DNA of 64,000 nt, taken from positions 778,607 through 842,606 of the forward strand of contig NZ_CP011883.2 in NCBI RefSeq assembly GCF_000340435.2. Reading direction: 5' to 3'. The position numbers were made by a program, and so were the translations under genes. The notes beneath the pieces were generated by a model that searched no databases, was not told the DNA's origin, and saw only the letters and a program-made list of their open reading frames with translations. Positions 17,499 through 25,469 of the stretch are shown here, piece by piece. Position 1 is the stretch's first letter. Every line of letters begins with the position of its first letter. The DNA is from Mycobacterium haemophilum DSM 44634 (lineage in GTDB: Bacteria > Actinomycetota > Actinomycetes > Mycobacteriales > Mycobacteriaceae).

Positions 17499-18126
17499 CG
17501 ATATTCCCACGCCAATCAATGGGGTCACCCGCATCGAGACACACCCCCGGGAGAAGGCCACTCCGATCATCATGGAGATGATGCGGTCGGTCTACCCGCA
17601 CGATCAGGTATTCGGCGAGTACTGCACCGTCAACGACTACATCGACTGTCCGCCCGACGAGTTGTTTGAGTACATGGCAGACACCCGCAGTCTCGAGGAG
17701 TGGACCTACAGTCTGCGTGGTTTCGCCCCCACCGACGAACCGGGCTTGTGGCTGGCTCACGACAGGCTCGGTTCGGAGACCAAGATCTACACCCGCACCG
17801 TCGTCAACTCGCAGGCCCGTACCGTCGACTACCACTGTGCGTGGGATCAAGGCAAACACCTGTGGATGATCTACTTGATGCGCGTCATCGACGCCGAAGT
17901 GGTCCTCGACAAGCCCGGTTCGGTTGTGCTGTGGACCAATTGCCATCACCCGTTCTACGACCACAACCCGTACCCGGAGGCAGCTCCGCCCGAACGCACC
18001 GTCTGGGTCGGCGATTTCTGGGACATGTTTAGCGCGGGGCACCTGCTGGAAATGAAAAACCTCAAAGCAATTGCCGAGTACCGCCACCACAATGGCCTGC
18101 CGGTGACCCCTGCCTGGATGAGATAA
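17479..18126 (+). CDS. SRPBCC-fold protein (polyketide cyclase/aromatase-like)
   Basis: A 215-residue protein whose first 20 nt overlap the end of the ThDP enzyme gene. The segment YIDCPPDELFEYMADTRSLEEW is the typical N-terminus of a START/SRPBCC domain, a hydrophobic-pocket fold used by cyclases, aromatases and lipid-binding proteins. An about 40-residue N-terminal extension precedes it. Aromatic and histidine-rich segments (CHHPFYDHNPYPEA, VGDFWDMF) suggest a metal or polar substrate pocket, which is inference. The neighbouring ketosynthase III homologue makes a role in shaping an acyl or keto intermediate plausible. Confidence 0.75.
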   Translation: MSLPALDDIPTPINGVTRIETHPREKATPIIMEMMRSVYPHDQVFGEYCTVNDYIDCPPDELFEYMADTRSLEEWTYSLRGFAPTDEPGLWLAHDRLGSETKIYTRTVVNSQARTVDYHCAWDQGKHLWMIYLMRVIDAEVVLDKPGSVVLWTNCHHPFYDHNPYPEAAPPERTVWVGDFWDMFSAGHLLEMKNLKAIAEYRHHNGLPVTPAWMR

Positions 18127-18138
18127 AGGGGGGAGGAC

Positions 18139-19161
18139 ATGCTGAGCCAACCCAGCGTCAGTCTGACCGACGTTTCCACCTATTTGCCCGGCGAGCCGAT
18201 CGGCGCAGACTACTACGCGCAATTCGCCGAGTCCGACGACCTGCGTGACAACGTCATGTTCCGTTCGCCGGCGTTCCGCCACCATGTCGCGCCGGACGAG
18301 ACGGCGATTGACATGATCGAGCGTGCAGCCCAGGGTTTGATCGAACGGCACGGCGGCGACGTCATCGAGGGCGCCGATGTGTTGATCACCCACACCCAGG
18401 CTCCCGACCTGCCGTTCTACGGCGCAGGCGGGGGTGTCGCCCACCGTTTGGGTATGCGGCCCACCTGGGTGCTTGACCTGCACAATGGCGGGTGCGCCGT
18501 GTTTGTGTTGGCGCTCAATGTGGCTCGCCAACTGTTGACCTCAGGTGCGGGGCGCACCGCGGTGATCGCCATCGCGCAAAATGCGGCCGGACAGGTGTTC
18601 GATCAGCAGGGGATCCGCCGGAAGGCACAGGCGTCGGTGCCCGGTGACGGTGCCGCGGTGGGCCTGGTCACGGTGAGCGACCAGTCACCCATTCTGGGTA
18701 TCGAGTGCCGCACCTACGGGGAATACCACGGTGAAATGACGCTTTCTCCCGACCCGCCCCGCAAGTGGTGGCAGCCCGGGACCGGTGAGCTTTGCATCGG
18801 TTTCACCGAAAGCAAGATCACTAAAGTGCTGGCTCGCGGCAACCGGCAGGTCCCCGAAGTGGCGCTGGCGGTATGTGATCGAATCGGCTTGGCTTCCAAA
18901 GACATCGATCTGCTGGTCACCAACCAACCCAACCGGGTTTTTCTGCGCAATTGGCGGGACGCGCTCGAGGTGCCCAAGGAACGCCACCGGGACACATTTG
19001 ATGAGTGCGGCAACCTGTTCGGCGCCGGTATCCCGATCAACCTCGAGCGCGCGATATCTGACGGTCAAGTCAAGACCGGCGAGGTGGTCATGATGGCAGC
19101 CTTCGCGCACGCCGGCGACTTCGCCGGCGCGGCGGCGGTGCGCTGGGGTGGGCGGGGCTGA
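18139..19161 (+). CDS. Ketosynthase III-like (FabH-family) protein with altered triad
   Basis: A 340-residue thiolase-fold protein of the 3-oxoacyl-ACP synthase III family. The acyl-accepting cysteine is present in HNGGCAVFVLAL (Cys119). Where FabH has its catalytic histidine (HQAN) this protein has TNQPN, so the histidine is replaced by Asn262. The final asparagine is kept in CGNLFGAGIP (Asn292). Such enzymes often act as acyltransferases instead of decarboxylating condensing enzymes, which is inference here. It starts 12 nt after the SRPBCC gene and its stop shares a base with the next start. Confidence 0.85.
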   Translation: MLSQPSVSLTDVSTYLPGEPIGADYYAQFAESDDLRDNVMFRSPAFRHHVAPDETAIDMIERAAQGLIERHGGDVIEGADVLITHTQAPDLPFYGAGGGVAHRLGMRPTWVLDLHNGGCAVFVLALNVARQLLTSGAGRTAVIAIAQNAAGQVFDQQGIRRKAQASVPGDGAAVGLVTVSDQSPILGIECRTYGEYHGEMTLSPDPPRKWWQPGTGELCIGFTESKITKVLARGNRQVPEVALAVCDRIGLASKDIDLLVTNQPNRVFLRNWRDALEVPKERHRDTFDECGNLFGAGIPINLERAISDGQVKTGEVVMMAAFAHAGDFAGAAAVRWGGRG

Positions 19162-20216
19162 TGCACCCCAGCATCAGCCCAGTGAGCCCCGTCACCGCCG
19201 AGGTTGATACGGAGTTACCGAACGCCGTTAATCCGTTTGCCTTGTCGCTCAACGAGAATCCGTTTCCACCACTGCCCGCGGTGCGATCAGCATTAATTCG
19301 CTCGATCGACGCGGCCAACCGGTACCCGGAGTTTCTGCCCGAACGGCTGCGCCGCTTGATTGCCGGCCGGATCGGCGTGCCCGCGGATCAGGTGGTGCTC
19401 GGCGCCGGTGCGACGGGCGTGGTGCTGCAGGCGTTGCAGGCGTTGACCACCGCGGGAGACGAGATAGTCACCGCGACCCCGACCTTCGACGGTTATCCGA
19501 TCATCGCGCAGATGGCGCGGCTGACCCTGGTGACCGTCCCTCTCGACAAGCACGGCCATAACGACCTCGACGGGTTGGCCGATGCCGCCGCGAACGCCCG
19601 GGTGGTGGTGGTGTGTCGGCCGCACAACCCGACCGGCACGCTGGAGCCGACGGGCGCGCTCTTGACATTCCTGCGTCGGGTGCCGCGAGATACCGTCGTG
19701 CTGCTCGACGAGGCCTACATCGAATTCGCCTCACCTGAGCACCGGGTCGACGTGGCGGCGCTGACTGCACGTTTCCCCAACGTGGTGGTAGTACGGACCT
19801 TCTCCAAGGCGTATGGGCTGGCGGGACTGCGGATCGGCTACGGACTGGCGTCGGATGAACTGGCCCGAACGTTGTGGGCTCAGCAGTTGCCATTCGGCAT
19901 CGCGATCACCAGTTTGCTTGCGGTCGCGGCCTCCTACGATGCCGAAGACGAACTACTGCAAAGGATCCGGCTCATCACTGCTGAACGTCGCTATCTCCGT
20001 ATGCGTCTGAGCGCAATGGGGATATTCACCACCGACGCTCAGGCGAACTTCATGTATCTGCCTTCGCAGGGCCGGCGGGGTCGGCTATGGCGTGATGTAT
20101 TTGCCGACAGCGGGCTCCAGGTCCGGTGCTACCCGGACGGGGGCGCGCGAATCACCGTAGGCAATCGGGCGTCGACCCTTGCGGTGCTGTCCGCGGTAGG
20201 AAAGTCCGTGGCATGA
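19161..20216 (+). CDS. HisC-like PLP-dependent aminotransferase
   Basis: A 351-residue fold type I aminotransferase of the histidinol-phosphate aminotransferase group. It shows LNENPFPPLP at the N-terminus, the PLP-aspartate region VVVCRPHNPTGTLEP, LLDEAYIEF, and the Schiff-base lysine in RTFSKAYGLAGLRIGY. It is not in a histidine operon; it closes the four-gene cassette and is translationally coupled to the ketosynthase III gene (TGATG). HisC relatives also serve aromatic amino acid and specialised pathways, so an amine-forming or amine-removing step in the cassette is the natural reading. Confidence 0.88.
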   Translation: MHPSISPVSPVTAEVDTELPNAVNPFALSLNENPFPPLPAVRSALIRSIDAANRYPEFLPERLRRLIAGRIGVPADQVVLGAGATGVVLQALQALTTAGDEIVTATPTFDGYPIIAQMARLTLVTVPLDKHGHNDLDGLADAAANARVVVVCRPHNPTGTLEPTGALLTFLRRVPRDTVVLLDEAYIEFASPEHRVDVAALTARFPNVVVVRTFSKAYGLAGLRIGYGLASDELARTLWAQQLPFGIAITSLLAVAASYDAEDELLQRIRLITAERRYLRMRLSAMGIFTTDAQANFMYLPSQGRRGRLWRDVFADSGLQVRCYPDGGARITVGNRASTLAVLSAVGKSVA

Positions 20217-20307
20217 CCGCGAGCTGGAAAGCACTGTCCGGCTTCCCCCGCGAGGGGGCGGGGGAAGCCGGGTGTGCGCTTCGGTCGCAGGTGCGGTAAG
20301 AAAAGGC

Positions 20308-20838
20308 GTGGCCGCCGCAACACCGGACAAGGAAACGGGCGCGCACCGGCAGAAACGCGACCCGATCGCCGCGGCACGGGCCAATTGGGAGGGTGCCGGA
20401 TGGGGCGACGTGGCGTTGGGCATGGTCGCGGTGACTTCGGTGATGCGCGCCCATCAGATCCTGCTGGCCCGGGTCGAGACGGCGCTGCGTCCCTACGACC
20501 TGAGTTTTTCCCGCTTCGAGTTGTTGCGGCTACTGGCGTTTAGCCGCACCGGAGCGTTGCCAATCACTAAGGCGTCCGATCGGCTGCAGGTTCATGTCAC
20601 CAGCGTCACCCACGCGATTCGCCGGCTGGAAGCCGATGGGCTGGTGCAACGGGTGCCGCACCCCACCGACGGGCGGACCACGTTGGTGGCGATCACCGAC
20701 CTTGGCCGCGCCACGGTCGAAGACGCTACCGTCACACTCAACGATCAGGTATTCGCCGACATCGGGATGGCAGCGGCTGAATCGCAGGCACTGGTGTCGT
20801 CCATCGAAACGTTGCGCCGCAACGCCGGAGATTTCTGA
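20308..20838 (+). CDS. MarR-family transcriptional regulator
   Basis: A 176-residue winged-helix regulator. The core LSFSRFELLRLLAFSRTGAL then leads to LQVHVTSVTHAIRRLEADGL, the recognition helix, and the wing RVPHPTDGRTTLVAITD, which is classic MarR. I chose the GTG at 20308 with AAGAAAAGG upstream; the frame is open for 12 more codons. It resembles Rv0737, which in M. tuberculosis lies directly after rslA; here four biosynthesis-like genes stand between. Control of that cassette, 91 nt away, is a reasonable but untested guess. Confidence 0.85.
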   Translation: MAAATPDKETGAHRQKRDPIAAARANWEGAGWGDVALGMVAVTSVMRAHQILLARVETALRPYDLSFSRFELLRLLAFSRTGALPITKASDRLQVHVTSVTHAIRRLEADGLVQRVPHPTDGRTTLVAITDLGRATVEDATVTLNDQVFADIGMAAAESQALVSSIETLRRNAGDF

Positions 20839-20848
20839 GTAAGTTGTA

Positions 20849-20909
20849 CCGCGAAAGTGCAACTGGCGACGTTGTCTCGAGAAACAGGTCGGCAGTTGCA
20901 CTTTCGCGG
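20849..20909. repeat. Large near-perfect palindrome after the MarR gene
   Basis: Two 17-bp arms (20849-20865 and 20893-20909) are perfect inverted repeats of CCGCGAAAGTGCAACTG. The 27-nt middle is itself partly palindromic around CTCGAG. It begins 10 nt after the MarR stop and sits 20 nt before the stop of the convergent toxin gene. It could act as a bidirectional transcription stop or be a REP-like dispersed element. No T-run follows. Confidence 0.8.
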
Positions 20910-20929
20910 CAGTAGGAAATCGGGAGTGA

Positions 20930-21304
20930 TCAGGTCTTGTCTTGCGGCAGTGGCCCGACCCACCGTTCGCCCCCGGCGATTCCGTCTGGGTGGGCGCGCA
21001 GTATGGCTTCGACGGCGGCAGCGAGGGCAGGGATAGCGGCGCGGGTACGTGTGCGCGCCGAGGGCAGCAAGATCAGACCCGGGTGCATTCGGCCCTGTGC
21101 GAGCCACTCGGCCGCAAGTGGGCGGAAGTCCTTGACGTTGTTTGTTACCAATGCGCGACCTTCGCTGCTCGCGATCTCGAAAACGATCCTGTCGCTGCAT
21201 CCCAGCAGGTCGTCGCGATCAGCGACGGCGAGCACGTCATAACCGGCGTTGCGTAGCAACACAGCGATCTGTGGGGATAGCTGCTCGTCGAGTAGTGCCT
21301 TCAA
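20930..21304 (-). CDS. DUF5615-type PIN-like toxin
   Basis: A 124-residue protein. MKALLDEQLSPQIAVLL at the start, RNAGYDVLAVAD, and LVTNNVKDF are the signature acidic segments of the DUF5615 PIN-like family, whose members are presumed nucleases in toxin-antitoxin pairs. Its ATG overlaps the stop of the upstream DUF433 gene by 4 nt. The conserved acidic residues of the putative active site are present, so it is probably intact. Activity and target are inferred from the family only. Confidence 0.8.
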   Translation of the reverse strand: MKALLDEQLSPQIAVLLRNAGYDVLAVADRDDLLGCSDRIVFEIASSEGRALVTNNVKDFRPLAAEWLAQGRMHPGLILLPSARTRTRAAIPALAAAVEAILRAHPDGIAGGERWVGPLPQDKT

Positions 21305-21714
21305 CCGCGCAGAGCCTGTTCGCCAGCAATGGCTGCCGCACGGCCACGTTCATACTCGGCCTCATTGAGCTCGATCTCGGCGTCGACCTCGTCGCGGTAC
21401 TCGCCGTAGTAGGCTACTGCCGCCTCCACCAGCCCGATTGGTATCTGCAGGTACTCGGCCGCCTCGTTAATCGACCCCTCGTTGTCGCGGACGGTGGCGA
21501 CAACCTCCCAGACATTCAGCCCGCGACCGACCAGGCTCGCCCGGCGTCCACTCGGCCCATCGAGAAACTGGATCAATGGATGCGCATCGTGGCGCAGGCC
21601 TTCCTCGACGTAGCGCTGCGCAAGGGTGCGTTCGGGCATGTGAGCGCGCCGTGCTCCGTCGCTGAGTCGCTGCCGCAGCCCGGGAGCTAGTCGCAAGGTG
21701 AAGTGATCGGCCAC
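21301..21714 (-). CDS. DUF433-domain antitoxin
   Basis: A 137-residue protein starting at a GTG (VADHFTLRLAPGLRQRL), chosen because the family sequence begins there; the frame stays open upstream inside mmsB. The C-terminal half, VWEVVATVRDNEGSINEAAE and YLQIPIGLVEAAVAYYGEY, is the DUF433 winged-helix domain commonly found with DUF5615 toxins. The N-terminal half resembles a ribbon-helix-helix-like segment. It is predicted to neutralise the toxin and to autoregulate the operon. Confidence 0.78.
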   Translation of the reverse strand: MADHFTLRLAPGLRQRLSDGARRAHMPERTLAQRYVEEGLRHDAHPLIQFLDGPSGRRASLVGRGLNVWEVVATVRDNEGSINEAAEYLQIPIGLVEAAVAYYGEYRDEVDAEIELNEAEYERGRAAAIAGEQALRG

Positions 21715-21785
21715 AGACCCAACGTACCACGGTGTGACACACTGTGGCACACCGACTCGGCTGCGCTGCGGTGACCGGCGGCTGT

Positions 21786-22670
21786 TTAGCGACCGCGCAG
21801 CATCTCGATCACCGCGCTGAAGTCTAAGGCGCCGTGTTCGGCGGCGAACTTGGCATAGATCTCGGCCGCATGGCTGGCCAACGGGGCCGCCGAACCAGTG
21901 GTGGCCACCGCATCCATCGCCAGGCCCAGGTCCTTGTTCATCAGCGCGGTCGCGAAGCCCGGCTTGAAGTTGTTGTTGGCCGGCGATGTCGGCACTGGGC
22001 CCGGCACCGGGCAATTGGTGTGCACCGCCCAGCAATTGCCGGTCGCGCCGGTGATGACGTCGAACAACGACTGAGCCGACAGCCCAAGCTTATCGGCCAG
22101 CACGAACGCTTCTGAAATCGCGATCTGCTGCACCGCCAGCACCATGTTGTTGCACACCTTGGCGGCTTGCCCCGCGCCGGCGGCGCCGCAGTGAATGACC
22201 TTGCCCGCCATCGGTTCTAGCACCGGACGGGCTCGCTGCACGGCGGACTCGGCACCGCCCACCATGAAGGCCAGCGTGCCGGCCACCGCACCCTTCACCC
22301 CGCCGGAAACTGGTGCGTCAAGTTGAGGCAAGCCGTGCGAGCCGGCCAGCGCGTGCACCTCGCGGGCGTCGCTGACCGAGATCGTCGAGCTGTCGATTAG
22401 CAGTGCACCCTGCCGCGCGGCGGGCAGCACCTCGGCGTAGCAGCGTTTGACCACGTCACCGTTGGGCAGCATGGTGATGACCACGTCGGCCTCAGCTACC
22501 GCGTCGGCAGCGCTGTCGAACAGTGAAACGCCAGTCGAGGCCGCCGCCGTCGCCGCTGTGGGTGCCGGGTCATACCCGCGCACGGTATGGCCGGCGGCGA
22601 CCAGATTAGCCGACATTGGCGCGCCCATGTTGCCCAGCCCTAAGAATGCGATCGTGAAAAGCTCTGTCAT
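21786..22670 (-). CDS. mmsB: 3-hydroxyisobutyrate dehydrogenase
   Basis: A 294-residue NAD-dependent enzyme that oxidises 3-hydroxyisobutyrate to methylmalonate semialdehyde in valine breakdown. It carries FLGLGNMGAPMSANL (dinucleotide site), DAPVSGGVKGA (substrate site) and GAGQAAKVCNN with the catalytic lysine. The ATG at 22670 gives the known family start MTELFTIAF; the frame continues upstream without homology. It is the last gene of mmsA-fadE9-mmsB, 10 nt from fadE9. Confidence 0.94.
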   Translation of the reverse strand: MTELFTIAFLGLGNMGAPMSANLVAAGHTVRGYDPAPTAATAAASTGVSLFDSAADAVAEADVVITMLPNGDVVKRCYAEVLPAARQGALLIDSSTISVSDAREVHALAGSHGLPQLDAPVSGGVKGAVAGTLAFMVGGAESAVQRARPVLEPMAGKVIHCGAAGAGQAAKVCNNMVLAVQQIAISEAFVLADKLGLSAQSLFDVITGATGNCWAVHTNCPVPGPVPTSPANNNFKPGFATALMNKDLGLAMDAVATTGSAAPLASHAAEIYAKFAAEHGALDFSAVIEMLRGR

Positions 22671-22680
22671 TGCTGCCTTT

Positions 22681-23856
22681 CTACGTGGTGGCCCGGAATC
22701 GTGCGGCCTCGGCGCGACCGATGACCACTCGCATGATCTCGTTGGTCCCTTCCAGAATTCGATGCACCCGCAGATCGCGGACGATCTTCTCGCACCCATA
22801 CTCGCGCAGGTAGCCGTAGCCGCCGTGCAGCTGCAAGGCCTTGTCCGCGACATCGAAGCAAGTATCGGTGACGTAGCGTTTGGCCATCGCGCACAGCTCG
22901 ACCTTGTCGGCGTCGTCATTGTCTAGTGCAGTCGCGGCCCGCCATAACAACATTCGCGACGTTTCGAGCCCAGTAGCCATGTCGGCCAGGGTGAAACGGA
23001 TCGTGGGCTCGTCGAGCAGCGTAGCGCCGAAGGCCTGCCGATCGCGCACATATGTTCCCGCTTTGTCGAAGGCCGATTGTGCGCCGCCCAGTGAGCAGGC
23101 CGCGATATTGAGCCGGCCGCCGTTGAGGCCGTTCATCGCAATTCCGAAGCCGGAGCCCTCGCCGTCGACGCCGCCCAACATCGCGTCGGCGGGTATCCGC
23201 ACCCCGTCTAGCACCACTTGCGCGGTAGGTTGCGCATGCCAACCCATCTTCTCTTCGGCGGCACCGAAACTCAGCCCCGGAGTACCCTTTTCGATGACGA
23301 ACGCCGATATTCCACGCGGGCCAGGTCTTTCTGGACCTCCGGTGCGAGCCATCACCAGGTACACATCGGACGTTCCGGCGCCGGAGATGAATTGTTTGAC
23401 GCCGTCGAGGACATAGTCGCCACCGTGTTTAACGGCGCGAGTGCTCAAAGCGCTGGCATCGGAGCCGGCGCCGGGCTCGGTCAGACAGTAGCTGGCCATG
23501 ACATCCATCGACGCCAACCGCGGAATCCAAATTTTGCGTTGTTCAGCGGTGCCGAACCTGTCGATCATCCACGCGCACATATTGTGGATGGATAGGAACG
23601 CCGCGGTCGTCGGGTCCGCGGTAGCCAACTGCTCGAAAATGCGTACCCCGTCGAGTCGACGTAGCCCGCTGCCGCCGACATCGTCGCGACAGTAGATCGC
23701 CGCCATGCCGAGCTGGGCGGCTTCACGTAACACATCCACCGGAAAATGCTTGGTGGCATCCCATTCCAGGGCGTGTGGGGCTAGGCGCTTGGCGGCGAAC
23801 GCGGCTGCCGTCTCGGTGATCACCCGCTCGTCATCGTTCAGGGAAAGGAACTGCAT
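22681..23856 (-). CDS. fadE9: Acyl-CoA dehydrogenase FadE9 (isobutyryl-CoA dehydrogenase-like)
   Basis: A 391-residue FAD flavoenzyme. Signatures are CLTEPGAGSDASAL, the FAD-binding RQAFGATLLDEPT and LQLHGGYGYLREYGCEKIVR, and the C-terminal RILEGTNEIMR. Its place between mmsA and mmsB points to the isobutyryl-CoA dehydrogenation step of valine breakdown. The ATG at 23856 (MQFLSLNDDER) fits Rv0752c; the frame extends into mmsA without homology. Two residues differ from its usual length, so it appears intact. Confidence 0.94.
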   Translation of the reverse strand: MQFLSLNDDERVITETAAAFAAKRLAPHALEWDATKHFPVDVLREAAQLGMAAIYCRDDVGGSGLRRLDGVRIFEQLATADPTTAAFLSIHNMCAWMIDRFGTAEQRKIWIPRLASMDVMASYCLTEPGAGSDASALSTRAVKHGGDYVLDGVKQFISGAGTSDVYLVMARTGGPERPGPRGISAFVIEKGTPGLSFGAAEEKMGWHAQPTAQVVLDGVRIPADAMLGGVDGEGSGFGIAMNGLNGGRLNIAACSLGGAQSAFDKAGTYVRDRQAFGATLLDEPTIRFTLADMATGLETSRMLLWRAATALDNDDADKVELCAMAKRYVTDTCFDVADKALQLHGGYGYLREYGCEKIVRDLRVHRILEGTNEIMRVVIGRAEAARFRATT

Positions 23857-23869
23857 GCGGCTGCCGGCC

Positions 23870-25390
23870 TTAATCCATTGTTGGGATTGCGAATTCGGCG
23901 CCGTCCTTGATGCCCGAGGGCCACCGCGATGTGACGGTCTTGACCTTGGTGTAGAACTGGATCGACGCCTGCCCGTGCTGGTTGAGGTCGCCGAAGCCAG
24001 AACGCTTCCAGCCGCCGAAGCTGTGATAGGCCACCGGGACCGGGATCGGCACGTTGACACCGACCATGCCCACCTGCACCCGGGACACGAAATCACGGGC
24101 GGTGTCGCCGTCGCGGGTGAAGACCGCCACGCCGTTGCCGTATTCGTGCTCCGAGGGCAGCCGCAATGCTTCTTCGTAATCGTGGGCTCGCACCATGCAC
24201 AGCACGGGCCCGAAGATCTCGTCGGTGTAGATCGACATGTCTGGGGTGACATGGTCGAACAGTGTCGGCCCGATGAAAAAGCCGCCGTCTAGCTTCGATT
24301 CGCCAAAGGTCAGGTCGTCGCTGGAGCGTTGACGGCCGTCGACGACAATTTCGGCGCCGGCGGCCACACCCTGATCGATGTAGTCACGCACTCGGGTCAA
24401 CGCGGCCTCGGTGACCAACGGACCGTAGTCGGCTTTCGGGTCCAGGCTGTGCCCCACCCGCAAATTGTTGATTCGCTCAATAAGCCTGGCGCGCAACCGT
24501 TCCGCTGTCTGCTCGCCGACTGGCACCGCGACGCTGATCGCCATACAACGTTCGCCGGCGCTGCCGTATCCGGCACCGATTAGCGCATCGACGGCCTGAT
24601 CCAGGTCCGCGTCCGGCATCACGATCATGTGGTTCTTGGCGCCGCCGAAGCACTGCGACCGCTTACCGGTCGCCGCGGCGCCCGCGTAGATGTACTGGGC
24701 GATATCGGAGCTGCCGACGAAACCGACCGCCTTGATGTCGGGGTGGTTCAGGATGGCGTCGACGGCTTCCTTGTCGCCGTGCACGACCTGAAACACACCG
24801 GGGGGCAGGCCCGCCTCGATGAACAGCTCGGCCAATCGCAGCGGGACCGACGGGTCGCGCTCGCTTGGCTTGAGAATGAACGCATTTCCGCACGCCAGGG
24901 CGGGACCGGCCTTCCACAACGGGATCATCGCCGGGAAGTTGAACGGGGTGATACCCGCGACCACGCCCAGGGGCTGGCGCAGCGAATAGACGTCGATACC
25001 CGGACCAGCGTTATCGCTGAACTCTCCCTTAAGCAGGTGCGGGATCCCGATGCAGAACTCGATCACTTCGATACCGCGCTGGATGTCGCCACGGGCATCG
25101 GCCAGTGTCTTGCCGTGCTCGAGGGACAGTAACTCGGCCAGCTCGTCGCCATTGTCGTTGACCAGTTCAACGAATCGCATCAGCACCCGAGCGCGCCGCT
25201 GTGGATTCCACGCGGCCCAGCACTTTTGGGCCTGGGCGGCCGATGTCACCGCGGCGTCGACGTCGGCCTTGCCGGCCATCGCTACCTTGGCTTGGACCTG
25301 GCCGGTGCTGGGGTTGAAGACGTCACCGGTGCGGGTGGACTGGCCGGCGGTGCGCTGTCCATCGATGAAATGCGGAATCAGTGTGGTCAT
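23870..25390 (-). CDS. mmsA: Methylmalonate-semialdehyde dehydrogenase (CoA acylating)
   Basis: A 506-residue aldehyde dehydrogenase family enzyme converting methylmalonate semialdehyde to propionyl-CoA. It shows GVVAGITPFNFPAMIPLWK, FVGSSDIAQYIY, CFGGAKNHMIVMPDAD and the catalytic cysteine in GSAGERCMAIS. The ATG at 25390 (MTTLIPHFIDGQR) is the family start. It leads the mmsA-fadE9-mmsB operon, with 13 nt to fadE9, covering three steps of valine catabolism and feeding propionate metabolism. Confidence 0.95.
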   Translation of the reverse strand: MTTLIPHFIDGQRTAGQSTRTGDVFNPSTGQVQAKVAMAGKADVDAAVTSAAQAQKCWAAWNPQRRARVLMRFVELVNDNGDELAELLSLEHGKTLADARGDIQRGIEVIEFCIGIPHLLKGEFSDNAGPGIDVYSLRQPLGVVAGITPFNFPAMIPLWKAGPALACGNAFILKPSERDPSVPLRLAELFIEAGLPPGVFQVVHGDKEAVDAILNHPDIKAVGFVGSSDIAQYIYAGAAATGKRSQCFGGAKNHMIVMPDADLDQAVDALIGAGYGSAGERCMAISVAVPVGEQTAERLRARLIERINNLRVGHSLDPKADYGPLVTEAALTRVRDYIDQGVAAGAEIVVDGRQRSSDDLTFGESKLDGGFFIGPTLFDHVTPDMSIYTDEIFGPVLCMVRAHDYEEALRLPSEHEYGNGVAVFTRDGDTARDFVSRVQVGMVGVNVPIPVPVAYHSFGGWKRSGFGDLNQHGQASIQFYTKVKTVTSRWPSGIKDGAEFAIPTMD

Positions 25391-25469
25391 GAGTGCCCTC
25401 AAGTGTGCGGAAGTAACGACGTGATACTTGCATATCCTAGTAACTGCCGGGCGGCAGGTGCAAGCAGGG

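Noticed and set aside
17437..18531. 364-codon minus-strand frame across the SRPBCC and ketosynthase genes
   Set aside because: Shadow of two genes with clear family motifs on the plus strand; the product is rich in low-complexity His/Arg/Val without a recognisable domain.
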